This document shows positions 48,545 through 57,890 of a DNA stretch of 64,000 bases, piece after piece. The number at the start of each line of letters is the position of its first letter. Position 1 is the first letter of the stretch. The position numbers were made by a program, and so were the translations under genes. The stretch is from the NCBI GenBank assembly GCA_047602365.1, contig JASGHM010000002.1, forward strand, positions 1,426,001 to 1,490,000, written 5' to 3'. Source of the stretch: Piscinibacter sp047602365. Lineage in GTDB: Bacteria; Pseudomonadota; Gammaproteobacteria; Burkholderiales; Burkholderiaceae_C. The notes beneath the pieces are model-generated. The model was not told where the DNA came from. It saw only the letters and a program-made list of their open reading frames with translations, and searched no databases.

Positions 48545-49678
48545 ATGCGAGACGAAGATTCCGACGATGACTGGGCGGCGGACGATGCCGCGGAGACTGC
48601 CGACCGAGAGCGCAAGAAGGAGCCCCCGCCGGCGATCAGCGGCGAAGAGTTCCTCGCCTGGCGATCTCCCCGCTTGGTGGCCAATGGCCCGACGCGCCTC
48701 GACAACCCACTCTGGCACTGGCTAGTCCGGACTCGGCATTCTGGCTACAGCGCCAACGCGGCGATGGGCGGACCGTCTTCGTCGACCGCCGGACCGACGT
48801 GGTGTTTCGATCGCTTCGGCAAGAGCGAGACGGCGCTTCCGGATGGCCGGATCGTGCACATCGCCGGCGAGCACGAGGACTACTATGACCCCGACTTCTA
48901 CATCTACAACGATGTCGTCGTCATTGGCCCCGATGGCTCCATCGAGATCAATGGCTATTCGCGGGATGCCTTTCCTCCCACCGACTTTCACAGCGCCACG
49001 CTGGTGGCAGACGCCATCTTCATCATCGGCTCTCTGGGGTATCCATATCAACGAGTCGTGGGGTCGACACCCGTCCTCCGACTTCAGGTCAGCTCCATGA
49101 AGATCGAGCCAGTCGCAACGACTGGCAATGCTCCCGGCTGGATTCATCGGCACAGCGCGAAGCTCGCCGAAGACGGTGAGACGATCCTGGTGCGCGGCGG
49201 CGAACTGTGGCTTGGCAGCGAGCGCACCATGCAGGAGAACATCGATGCCTGGTCACTTCACACGGCAACCGGCGTATGGACCCGGTTGAGTGCGCTCGAC
49301 TGGCAGCGGTGGACGATGCTGCGCAAGGACCGCAAGAGAAATCGCCTTTGGGACACCCGGCAGGAGCGTTGGAGGCGCGATCACGCCTCACTTGGCCTCG
49401 ACAGCTACTGGAACTACGCCGAGGCGCCAGACTTCGATGCGCTCGATGCGTTGTACCGACCACACCCCGCCTCGCCTGCGCCAACGGAAGGCCGGGAGCA
49501 CAACGTCTTCCTGACCACGATCGATGGTGTCACGGTCAGGTTCAAGGAAGACGCATGGTCCGTGCAAGCCACTGTCGAAGGTCGGCTCTCGAACGGACGC
49601 CTCGAAGAGCTTCAGCGCGCGACGATCTCCACGCTCGAGAAGCTAGACGCAAGTGAGTGGGAGATCGAATCCGGCTGA
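48545..49678 (+). CDS. Hypothetical Kelch/galactose-oxidase-like repeat protein
   Basis: Protein of 377 aa without signal peptide. After an acidic N-terminus (DEDSDDDWAADDAAETADRE) it has beta-rich segments such as LPDGRIVHIAGEHEDYYDP, PTDFHSATLVADAIFIIGSL and ILVRGGELWL, where HSATLV...IIGSLGY resembles Kelch blades. I have the impression of a conserved family of unknown function in Proteobacteria. ATG 48545 has GGAG at suitable distance; an upstream ATG at 48428 adds 39 Arg/Ser-rich residues without similarity. Confidence 0.65.
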   Translation: MRDEDSDDDWAADDAAETADRERKKEPPPAISGEEFLAWRSPRLVANGPTRLDNPLWHWLVRTRHSGYSANAAMGGPSSSTAGPTWCFDRFGKSETALPDGRIVHIAGEHEDYYDPDFYIYNDVVVIGPDGSIEINGYSRDAFPPTDFHSATLVADAIFIIGSLGYPYQRVVGSTPVLRLQVSSMKIEPVATTGNAPGWIHRHSAKLAEDGETILVRGGELWLGSERTMQENIDAWSLHTATGVWTRLSALDWQRWTMLRKDRKRNRLWDTRQERWRRDHASLGLDSYWNYAEAPDFDALDALYRPHPASPAPTEGREHNVFLTTIDGVTVRFKEDAWSVQATVEGRLSNGRLEELQRATISTLEKLDASEWEIESG

Positions 49679-49708
49679 GGCTGCGAGACTCCGTTCCGGC
49701 TGCGTGCC

Positions 49709-50102
49709 GTGCTCGAAGAGTCTCCGAATGCCCCGCCCTGCTCGTTCGCCGCGTTCATGCCGACGCTGAAGGGTCTGACCGTGGAGTTGCAGAGCCCGAC
49801 AACATATGCGTCCTTCGGCGTTGACCCGCAACGACTGCGCAGCATCGTGCTCTCGGTCTGCATGCCCCGGGGCAAGGCCCGCGCGAGCGATCTGCCGGCC
49901 TACAACGCCAAAGTTTTGGCCGAAGAACGCTTGCCCATGGTCTTCCTGGTTCACGACGAGTTCGCGGACTGGATGCTCGACGACGCCAACTAGGGCGCGG
50001 TGGGGGCGGCGGTGCAGCGCCTGGGCGTGAAGGCGCGCGCGGCCGGTATCCATCTGATCTTCGCGGCGCAGCGCCCAGACAAGGACGTGATGCCGATGCA
50101 GC
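49709..50102 (+). pseudogene. Fragment of an FtsK/SpoIIIE-type DNA translocase
   Basis: The frame reads LPMVFLVHDEFADWMLDDAN, then TAG at 49991-49993, then GAVGAAVQRLGVKARAAGIH and LIFAAQRPDKDVMPMQ in the same frame. The DEFADWM Walker B region and the KARAAGIHLIFAAQRP sensor region are typical of FtsK-HerA motors. Walker A, the rest of the motor and the C-terminus are missing, and sequence after about 50102 no longer matches. It is a dead remnant of a conjugative or mobile-element gene. Confidence 0.7.
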
Positions 50103-50280
50103 CAACTGCACAGATTGACCAAGTGCAATCTCTTCGTTCCCATCGAGCGCGAAGCCACGGTCCAAGAAGCCGGAAGCAGCGGCGCGAGGAGGATCTAGTG
50201 CAATCCGCATGCTTCCGCGCCAGTGCAAAGCGATCCTTCAAGTCGCAGCAAGGCCCATCCCCTTTGGGCCGCACCTCACT
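50103..50280. other. Non-coding remnant between the FtsK fragment and the P-type ATPase gene
   Basis: No gene recognised. A short frame, CNLFVPIEREATVQEAGSSG followed by ARRI and a stop, suggests another decayed coding piece. This stretch probably holds the right-hand junction of the island; the exact junction cannot be placed from one genome. Confidence 0.4.
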
Positions 50281-52536
50281 TCAGCGGACCGCTCTGCCGC
50301 CGTTCAGCAGCCGCAGGCCGTTGAACACGACGAGCAGGCTGGCACCCATGTCGGCGAACACCGCCATCCACATGGTCGCGTTGTCGAACAGCGCCAGCAG
50401 CAGGAACACGAGCTTGATGCCCAGGGCCAGCGCGATGTTCTGCCACAGGATCGTGTGCGTGCGCCTCGACAGCCGGATCGTCTCCGGCACCTTGCGCAGG
50501 TCGTCGTCCATGATCAGCACGTCGGCCGCTTCCTTGGCGGTGTCGGTGCCGGCCGCGCCCATCGAGAAGCCGATCGCCGCCGCCGCCAGGCTGGGCGAGT
50601 CGTTGACCCCATCGCCGACCATGCCGACAGGCCCGCTGCGGCCGAGCCGCTCGACGACCTGCTGCTTGTCCTGCGGCAGCAGGTTGGCCTCGACCTCCTC
50701 GATGCCCACCTGCTGCGCGATGTGCCGGGCGGTCGTCGGGTTATCGCCGGTCAGCATGACGGCGCGGACGCCGAGCGCCTTCATGCCGGCGATGGCCTCC
50801 CGGCTGCTCGCCTTGGTCGTGTCGGCGACCGCGAACAGCGCCAGCACGCCCTGCGTGTTGGCCAGCACGGACAGCGTGCGCCCCTGTGCCTCGTGGGCCT
50901 GCATCTGCGCCTCGAGCGCCGGCGAGCACTGGCCGCGCTCGTGGATCCAGCGGTGGTTGCCGAGCACGAAGTCGTGTCCGTCGACGCGGCCCTGCACGCC
51001 GCGCCCCGGCTCGGCGGCGAAGTTCTCGACACCGACCGCCTCGCCATCCAGCCCGGAGGCAACCGCCTTCGACACCGGATGGTCCGACCGGGCCGCCAGG
51101 CTGTGCGCGATGCGCAGGGCCTGCGCTGCGGGCAGCAGGTCGTTGAGAACTTCCTGCGCGACGAGCTTCGGCCGGCCTTCGGTCAGCGTGCCGGTCTTGT
51201 CCAGCGCGACGATCTTCAACTGGCGCGCCTGCTCGAGGAAGACCCCACCCTTGACCAGGATGCCGCGTCGCGCCGCCGCGGCCAGCCCGCTGACCACCGT
51301 CACCGGCGTCGAGATGACCAGCGCGCAGGGACAGGCGATGACGAGCAGCACCAGCGCCTTGTAGATGGCCGTCGGCCACGGCCAGCCGAGCAGCAGTGGT
51401 GTGCCGACGGCAACGGCCAGCGCCAGCACGAACACCGCCGGCGTGTAGACGGTGGCAAAACGATCGACGAAGCGCTGCGTCGGCGCTCGCTGACCCTGGG
51501 CCTGCTCGACCGCGTGGATGATGCGGGCGAGCACGGTGTCGCCGGCCGGCCGGGTGACCTCGAACTCCAGCGAACCGCCCTGGTTGATGGTGCCCGCGAA
51601 GACCTCGTCGCCCGGCCCCTTGTCGACCGGCATGCTCTCGCCGGTGACCGGCGCCTGGTCGACGGCGCTCTGCCCGGCCAGCACCCGGCCATCGAGTGCC
51701 AGACGTTCGCCGGGCCTGACCCGCACGCGGGCCCCGACCGCGATGTCGGCGGCGTCGACGGTGGCCCAGGAGCCATCGGCCTGGCGGACCTCGGCCTGGG
51801 GCGGCGACAGCGCCAGCAGGCCGGCGATGGCGTTGCGCGCACGTTCGACGGAGCGGGCCTCGATCAGTTCGGCCAGCGAGTACAGCGCCATCACCATCGC
51901 CGCCTCGGGCCACTGGCCGATGGCGAACGCGCCGATGACGGCCACCGACATCAGCGCGTTGATGTTCAGCTGCGCATGCAGCAGCGAGGCCAGCCCCTTG
52001 CGGAACACCGACAGGCCCGACAGCGCGATGGCGCCGGCGGCAACGGCCATGCCGGCGACCCTCCAGCCCAGCGTCTCGGGGGCGAAGAAGTGAACCAGCT
52101 CCGCCGCGACGGCCACCACCAGCGCCGCGACCAGCCGCCACAGCTCGGCGCGCTGCGCCCTCGCCGTGTCGCCGGCAGCCGGTGGCGCGGACAGCGTCTG
52201 CGCGCTGAACCCGGCGCCTTCGACGGCCGCGATGACACCGGGCCACGCGGCCGGCGGCGCATCGACCGCCAGCACGCGGCCCGGCAGGTCGAACTGCAGC
52301 CGCGCCTGCGGGAAGCCTTCCAGCGCACGGCGGATCTGCAGCTCTTCGGTCGGGCAGTCCATCGCCGGAATGCGCAGCAGCAGCCCTGCGGGCAGCGGCG
52401 CAGCGGAGGCGGCAGGCGCCGCACAGGCCGCCGAGCCGCAGCAGCCGGGGTCGTGAGCGTGGTCGTGGGCGTGATCCGATGAACCACCGTGGTCGTGGTG
52501 GTGATGGTCGTCGTGGCTGTGAGCGGGGTGGGACAT
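50281..52536 (-). CDS. cadA: Zn/Cd/Pb-translocating P1B-type ATPase (CadA/ZntA type)
   Basis: Heavy-metal efflux ATPase of 751 aa. A His-rich N-terminus (HSHDDHHHHDHGG) is followed by a metal-binding domain with the variant motif MDCPTEE typical of ZntA, eight membrane segments with the CPC ligand in VIACPCALVIS, the phosphorylation motif DKTGTLTEG, the HP locus SDHPVSKA and GDGVNDSPSLA. ATG 52536 is chosen over 52563 because the latter lies inside the predicted -10 of the MerR-type promoter. It is divergent from the merR-family gene that should control it. Confidence 0.92.
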   Translation of the reverse strand: MSHPAHSHDDHHHHDHGGSSDHAHDHAHDPGCCGSAACAAPAASAAPLPAGLLLRIPAMDCPTEELQIRRALEGFPQARLQFDLPGRVLAVDAPPAAWPGVIAAVEGAGFSAQTLSAPPAAGDTARAQRAELWRLVAALVVAVAAELVHFFAPETLGWRVAGMAVAAGAIALSGLSVFRKGLASLLHAQLNINALMSVAVIGAFAIGQWPEAAMVMALYSLAELIEARSVERARNAIAGLLALSPPQAEVRQADGSWATVDAADIAVGARVRVRPGERLALDGRVLAGQSAVDQAPVTGESMPVDKGPGDEVFAGTINQGGSLEFEVTRPAGDTVLARIIHAVEQAQGQRAPTQRFVDRFATVYTPAVFVLALAVAVGTPLLLGWPWPTAIYKALVLLVIACPCALVISTPVTVVSGLAAAARRGILVKGGVFLEQARQLKIVALDKTGTLTEGRPKLVAQEVLNDLLPAAQALRIAHSLAARSDHPVSKAVASGLDGEAVGVENFAAEPGRGVQGRVDGHDFVLGNHRWIHERGQCSPALEAQMQAHEAQGRTLSVLANTQGVLALFAVADTTKASSREAIAGMKALGVRAVMLTGDNPTTARHIAQQVGIEEVEANLLPQDKQQVVERLGRSGPVGMVGDGVNDSPSLAAAAIGFSMGAAGTDTAKEAADVLIMDDDLRKVPETIRLSRRTHTILWQNIALALGIKLVFLLLALFDNATMWMAVFADMGASLLVVFNGLRLLNGGRAVR

Positions 52537-52561
52537 GGGCAGTCGTGCAGCGATCGGGGGC

Positions 52562-52592
52562 ATTGGAAGCCCTGTAGCTGCTACAGAGTCAA
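52562..52592 (-). promoter_or_regulatory. MerR-type promoter/operator for the P-type ATPase gene
   Basis: On the minus strand, -35 TTGACT (52587-52592) is followed by a 19-base spacer holding the dyad CTGTAGCAGCTACAG (52572-52586) and then a weak -10, TCCAAT (52562-52567). An overlong 19-base spacer filled by a dyad is the hallmark of MerR-activated promoters such as those of cadA and pbrA. Confidence 0.8.
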
Positions 52593-52631
52593 GCCCCGTA
52601 CACTCGATCGGGATATCGCAGAGGACCGTTC

Positions 52632-53084
52632 ATGAAGATCGGCGAACTGGCGACGGCCTCGTCCACCGCCATCGAGACCATCCGCTACTACGAGCGCGAG
52701 GGCCTGCTGCCGCCGCCGCGGCGCAGCGAAGGCAACTTCCGGCTCTACGAGGCACCGCACCTGGAGCGGCTGCAGTTCATCCGCCACTGCCGTGGCCTGG
52801 ACATGTCGCTGGACGAGGTACGCGTGCTGCTGCGCTTCAAGGACGCACCCGGGCAGGACTGCGGCGATGTCAATGCGCTGCTGGACCAGCACATCGGCCA
52901 TGTCTCCACACGCATCCGCGAACTGCGCAGCCTCGAGCGCCAGCTGAAGGAACTGCGGCAACGCTGCAGCGCCTCCCGCTCGGCCGAACAATGCGGCATC
53001 CTCGCGGGGCTGGCCGAGGCGTCGCAGGAAGCCTCGGCACCCGCCCGGGACGGCAGGCACCTGCGCTCGGTGCACGGGCGCTGA
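52632..53084 (+). CDS. cadR: MerR-family Cd/Pb/Zn-responsive regulator (CadR/PbrR type)
   Basis: Metal-sensing activator of 150 aa. The MerR winged helix (MKIGELATASSTAIETIRYYEREGLLPPP begins it) is followed by a dimerisation helix and metal-binding cysteines at residues 77, 112 and 121, the pattern of CadR and PbrR. The CadR His-rich tail is reduced to a few His near the end. It is divergent from the ATPase gene across the operator described above. Confidence 0.88.
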   Translation: MKIGELATASSTAIETIRYYEREGLLPPPRRSEGNFRLYEAPHLERLQFIRHCRGLDMSLDEVRVLLRFKDAPGQDCGDVNALLDQHIGHVSTRIRELRSLERQLKELRQRCSASRSAEQCGILAGLAEASQEASAPARDGRHLRSVHGR

Positions 53085-53187
53085 GCCCGGGCCTGTCGAT
53101 CCGCGCGATTCCCGTTCGTCGTGCCAGGAGCCGCCACCGCGCGGCGGCATCCTCCCTCACCCCGCACGCGACCCGCAGGAGAACACC

Positions 53188-53667
53188 ATGACCCCGGCCA
53201 ACACGATCTGTCTCTGGTACGACGGCACCGCCCTGGACGCCGCCCGCTTCTATGCCGCGACCTTCCCCGACAGCGCGGTGGGCACGGTGTTCCGCGCGCC
53301 CAGCGCCTACCCGATGGGCAAGGAGGGCGACGTGCTGACCGTCGAGTTCACGGTGATCGGCATTCCCTGCCTGGGCCTCAACGGCGGCCCGATGTTCAAG
53401 CACAGCGAAGCCTTCTCGTTCCAGGTCGCCACCGACGACCAGGCCGAGACCGACCGGCTGTGGAACGCGATCATCGACGGCGGCGGCCAGCCCAGCGAAT
53501 GCGGCTGGTGCAAGGACAAGTGGGGCCTGTCGTGGCAGATCACGCCGCGTGCGCTGACCGCGGCGCTGGCCGATCCCGACCGCGCAGCGGCCAAACGTGC
53601 CTTCGACGCGATGATGACGATGGGCAAGATCGACATCGCGACGATCGAGGCGGCGCGACGGGGCTGA
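53188..53667 (+). CDS. VOC-family protein (PhnB / 3-demethylubiquinone methyltransferase-like domain)
   Basis: Protein of 159 aa with the paired beta-alpha-beta-beta-beta modules of the vicinal oxygen chelate fold: ICLWYDGTALDAARFYAATFPDSAVG at the start, LGLNGGPMFKHSEAFSFQV in the middle and GWCKDKWGLSWQITPRAL near the end, characteristic of PhnB-like proteins (PF06983). GGAGAA lies before the ATG. The substrate is unknown. Confidence 0.88.
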   Translation: MTPANTICLWYDGTALDAARFYAATFPDSAVGTVFRAPSAYPMGKEGDVLTVEFTVIGIPCLGLNGGPMFKHSEAFSFQVATDDQAETDRLWNAIIDGGGQPSECGWCKDKWGLSWQITPRALTAALADPDRAAAKRAFDAMMTMGKIDIATIEAARRG

Positions 53668-53683
53668 GGGGGCAGCGTCGCCC

Positions 53684-54493
53684 TCAGGCGGCGACGATCA
53701 CGTGCGCCTGGATCTTGCCGGCCACCAGGCCGCTGCCGTGACGGCGGGCAATGGCCTGCGTCGCACGCTCGATCGCCAGCGGCAGCAGGCTGGCGTCGCG
53801 CGACTCGACCTCGTTGCGCAGCGGCGTGCCATGGCAGTAGGCCGTCGCGGCCGCTGCCGCCGAAGGCGCGCGGCTCACCGCCGCGCGGGTCTCGATCGTG
53901 ATGTCGGCGAAGCCGGCGCGGCGCAGTTCCTCGCGGATCCGCGCGACGTCGTGATAACCGTGCGGCGTGCGGGCCAGGAAGCGCGGCGGGTCGTCGGGGA
54001 ACAGCGTGGCGACGGCGTTCGTCACGTCGTCGGCGAAGTCGTTCTCCTCGATGCGGTCCCAGACGTTGAACACGAATCGGCCGCCCGGCCGCAGCACGCG
54101 CCGGGCCTCGGCGTAGCCGGCGATCCGGTCGGGAAAGAACATCGCGCCGAACTGGCAGCAGACGACGTCGAAGGAGGCGGCCTCGAAGGGCAGCTGCAGC
54201 GCATCGGCCTGCCGCCATTCGATGCGCGCATCGGCGCCCTGGCGCGCGGCCGCATGGTCGAGCATGGGCTGGTTGAGGTCGGTCACCACGTAGCGCGCGC
54301 CGGCGCCGAGTTTCGGTGCCAGCGCACGCGTCACCACGCCGCTGCCGGCCGCCGTCTCCAGCACCGCGCCGGGCGAGAAGGCCGCGACACGCTCGGCCAT
54401 GTCGGACGCGTAGGCCTCGAAGATGAGCGGCACCATCAGCGTGTCGTAGGCCTTCGGGATCGCCCCCGCGAACACCTTGTCGGTCTCTGCCAT
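53684..54493 (-). CDS. Class I SAM-dependent methyltransferase (UbiE-like)
   Basis: Methyltransferase of 269 aa with motif I VLETAAGSGVVTRALAP, motif II/III VVCCQFGAMFFPD and VLRPGGRFVFNVWD. ATG 54493 has AAGGAAA upstream; the frame extends 96 bases further without similarity. It is convergent with the PhnB-like gene (16 bases apart). The substrate cannot be deduced. Confidence 0.85.
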   Translation of the reverse strand: MAETDKVFAGAIPKAYDTLMVPLIFEAYASDMAERVAAFSPGAVLETAAGSGVVTRALAPKLGAGARYVVTDLNQPMLDHAAARQGADARIEWRQADALQLPFEAASFDVVCCQFGAMFFPDRIAGYAEARRVLRPGGRFVFNVWDRIEENDFADDVTNAVATLFPDDPPRFLARTPHGYHDVARIREELRRAGFADITIETRAAVSRAPSAAAAATAYCHGTPLRNEVESRDASLLPLAIERATQAIARRHGSGLVAGKIQAHVIVAA

Positions 54494-54666
54494 CGGTTTC
54501 CTTTCGCAGCGCGCAGCGGCGTGCCGAGGAATGGTGGCCGGGCCTGCCAGCCGCGTCAACGCGGCCTCGGGCCGGGGCGCCGATTTCATGAGTTTTCATG
54601 GCCCGTGAAGGACGCGCCTGCACCCTCGCCGGAACACTGCCCGCAACCCATCCACGAGGCAGTTCC

Positions 54667-55281
54667 ATGCAGTCCATCGACCACACCGGCGGCTTCATCG
54701 TCGCCATCCTCGTCTTCCAGCTGATTCCCGGCCCGGGCACGCTGGCGATCCTGCGCGCCACCAGCCAGTACGGCATGAAGGCCGGTTTTGCATCGGTCTC
54801 GGGCACGCTGCTCGGCGGCCTGCTGTGCATGCTGGCAGCGGCCAGCGGCCTGGAGGCGGTGTTCCGCGGCAGCCCCGGGGCCTTGCACCTGCTGCAGACC
54901 GCGGGCTCGCTGTACCTGGCCTGGATGGGCTGGCGGCTGATCGACAACCGCGCCCACGCCGGCGGCCGCGCCGGCGTCGCCGCGCCCGGCTGGGGCCGGC
55001 ACCTGCGGCAGGCGCTGGCGATCAGCCTGACCAACCCGAAGGTGATCCTGTTCTACTTCGCGCTGCTGCCGCTGTTCTTCCGCGCACCGATCACGGCCGA
55101 GTCGCTCGGCACCATGGTGGCCTGCGTCTCGGGCATCAGCCTGATCTACCAGGGCGGCCTGGTGGTGGCCGGCCATGCCGTGGCGCGCCGGCTCGGCCGC
55201 CTGCCGTCGGCACGGCGGGTGGCGCAGCGTGCCGCGGGCCTGTGCCTGATCGCCTTCGCGGCCAAGCTGCTGTTCTTCTAG
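54667..55281 (+). CDS. LysE/RhtB-family amino-acid exporter
   Basis: Membrane exporter of 204 aa with six hydrophobic segments. The N-terminal LIPGPGTLAILRATSQYG and internal ALAISLTNPKVILFYFALLP are the LysE/RhtB signatures. ATG 54667 was chosen for the family N-terminus. The 3' end overlaps the tail of the opposite-strand regulator frame. Confidence 0.9.
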   Translation: MQSIDHTGGFIVAILVFQLIPGPGTLAILRATSQYGMKAGFASVSGTLLGGLLCMLAAASGLEAVFRGSPGALHLLQTAGSLYLAWMGWRLIDNRAHAGGRAGVAAPGWGRHLRQALAISLTNPKVILFYFALLPLFFRAPITAESLGTMVACVSGISLIYQGGLVVAGHAVARRLGRLPSARRVAQRAAGLCLIAFAAKLLFF

Positions 55282-57779
55282 ACAGGCTCACGTGCGGCCG
55301 CTCGTCGCCGAGCAGCAGGCGATCGGCCGCGTCGGCCGACAACTGTTCGCCACGCTGCATGTCCGCCTGGAACGCCGCGTCGCCGAGTTGCCCGGCAGCG
55401 ATGCGCTGCGCCTCGCGCCACGGCGCGTGCGCGTCGGCGGGCAGGCTCGCGCCATGGCGTGCCAGGCTGGCGCGATGGTGGCCGAGCAGCATCGCAGCGA
55501 CCCGCGTGCGCCCGCGCCGCGCCGCCAGCAGCGCGATCACCTGCAGCACGTCCAGCACGTCGAAGCGGCGGCACCACTGCAAGGCCTCGCCGGCGAAGGC
55601 CCAGGCCTCGTCGAGGCGGTCGAGGCCGATCAGCGCGTTGAGCCGCTGCACGCGGTTGTGCGCGCCGATCGCGCTGGCCACCTCGGGCACGCCGGGCTGG
55701 GCGATCGTTTCGAGCCGCTCCAGCGCCTGCGCGAAGCGGCCCAGGCCGACCAGCGTGGCGACGAGGTTGCTCTGCGCGTTCGCGGCGATCTGGTGCAGCC
55801 CGGCGCGCTGCGCGAGCTCGGCCTCGTCCTGCTGGTGCTGCCAGGCCGACTCGAAGTCGCCACGGCGCCGGTACTCGAGCGCCAGGCTGCCGCTGAACAC
55901 CACCCGGCAGCGCGCCGGCCAGTCGGGGTGGGCATCGAGCAGGTCCTGAGCTTCCTGGCGCGCGGCGGCGAACTCGTCCTCGTCGAGCAGGCGCGAGCGC
56001 AGCAGCGGGACCAGGCTCCAGAACAGGCCGCTCGCATCACCACGCTCGCGCTCGATCGCGCAGGCATGGCGCGCCGCCTCGAGCGTGCGCGGGCCGCGCA
56101 CGAACGACTGGAAGCGCGCCAGCTCGCGCCACCAGGCCGCCTGCACGGCCGCGGCGATGCCGGAGCCCGATCAGCGGCTCGCAAGCCTCGACCCAGGCGG
56201 CGGCCTCGCCGAGCCACGGTGTCCAGGTGGCGACGGCACTGGCCGCCAGCGTGAGTTCGACCGCCGCAGCCGGGTCGTGCGCGCGCGCCCAGGCCAGTGC
56301 TTCGGGCACGTTGCCGAGCTCGCGCACGGCGACCGCGTCGACCTGCCCGGCCACGGCCTGCGCCATCGTCGTGCACAGCGTGCGAAGCGCGCGCGAGCGC
56401 ACCGCGTCGCGCTCGCCGCTGGCGTCGAGCTGCTCCAGCGCGTAGGCGCGCATCGTCTCGAGCAGGCGATAGCGCGGCGGGTCTTCGTGAAGGATCGTGA
56501 CCAGCGATCGATCGACGAGTTCGGCCAGCGTGTCGATCAGCGCCCAGCGATCGTCGCCTTCGTCACCACTCACCGCGACAGCCAGCTCGAGCGAGAAGCC
56601 GCTGGCGAACACCGCCAGGCGGCGCAACGCACGCCGGCCCGGCGGCTCGAGCAGGTCGTGGCTCCACTGCATCGCGGCGTGCAGGGTCTGGTGCCGTGCC
56701 GGCGCGTCGCGGCGACCGCGCCGCAGCGCGGCCAGGCGCTGGTCGAGCGCCGCGAGCACACCGCTCAGGCCGAGCAAGGGCACCATCGGCGCGGCCATCT
56801 CCAGCGCCAGCGGCAAGCCATCGAGACGCGTGCACAGCTGGCGCAGCAGCGGCAGCGCCTCGCGGTCGACCTGGAAGCGCGGGTCGGCCGCGCGCACGCG
56901 CTCGAGCAGCATCTGCACCGACGCGGCGGCCAGCGCCTCGTCGTCGCTCAGTGCCTCGGCCGGCGGCGCGAGCGGATCGAGCGGCTGCACCTGCTCGGCG
57001 GCGATGCGCAGCGGCATCTGGCTCGTCACCAGCACGGCGAGCGTCGGCGCGGCCTCGCGCAGCAGCCCGACCTGCGCCGCCACGGCGTCGACGACGTGCT
57101 CGGCGTTGTCGAGCACCAGCAGCTGCTCGCCGCCGTCGAGCGCAGCCGCCAGCGCCGCGCGGGTCTCGTCGGCCGATCCGTGCGACGGGATGCCCAGCGC
57201 GCGGCACAGCGCGCCGTTCAGTTGCGCGGCGTCGGCCAGTGCGGCGAGGTCGACCCAGGCCGTTCGCTCGACCGCGCGCCGGGCAGCCACCGCGCGCGCC
57301 AGCGCCGTCTTGCCGACGCCGCCCGGCCCGACCAGCGTGACGCAGGCGCCGGGGTGCAGCGCGGCCTCGAGCCGTTGCCGGTCGGGCTCGCGGCCGAACA
57401 GCTGCGGGCCGGGCGGCGGCCGCGGCGCGGCCGGGCGCGCTGCTGCAGCGGAGGCAGCCGCCGCAGCCGGTGCGCTGCCCTGCCGGACCGTCGCGGTGAA
57501 GCGGTAGCCGCGCCCGGGCACCGTCGTGATCAGCTCGTTGCCGACCGTCTTGCGCAGTCCGACGATCTGCGCCGCGATGTTGTTCTCTTCCACCACCCGC
57601 CCCGACCAGACCTGGTCGAGCAGTTCGCCCTTGGTGACCAGGCTGCCGGCACGCTCCACCAGCACGAGCAGCAGGTCGAAGGCACGGGCACGCAGCACGA
57701 CGGGTTCGCCGTCGCGCAGCAGGCGGCGCTGCAGCGGCTGGAGCTCGAAGCGGTCGAAGAACAACGGCGAATCGGACAT
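55136..57779 (-). pseudogene. Winged-helix/NB-ARC-ATPase/TPR regulator gene with a +1 frameshift
   Basis: Large transcriptional regulator. Residues 1-95 form an OmpR/CadC-type winged helix (LRDGEPVVLRARAFDLLLVL, TVPGRGYRFTATV); an NTPase follows with Walker A VGPGGVGKTALARA and QLLVLDNAEHVV; then helical repeats. After ACEPLIG at about 56166 the frame runs into unrelated sequence. One base removed from GGGCTCC (56163-56168) restores SGIAAAVQAAWWRELARFQ in the next frame. The second part continues in TPR-like sequence and has no stop until 55136, inside lysE, so the natural C-terminus is uncertain. Recent mutation or sequence error are both possible. Confidence 0.75.
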
Positions 57780-57890
57780 GCGCGGCGAAGCGGGCCTGGG
57801 CGTGAAGGCCACGAGACTATCAGGCGTTGGTGGGCCGGCACGCTTTGCGCATAGCATGGCCCTCGTCGAGCATCACAGGACCCTCCGGCC

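Noticed and set aside
49991..49993. TAG in the FtsK fragment as a recoded codon
   Set aside because: The motor lacks its Walker A part and its C-terminus, so simple decay explains the stop better than recoding.
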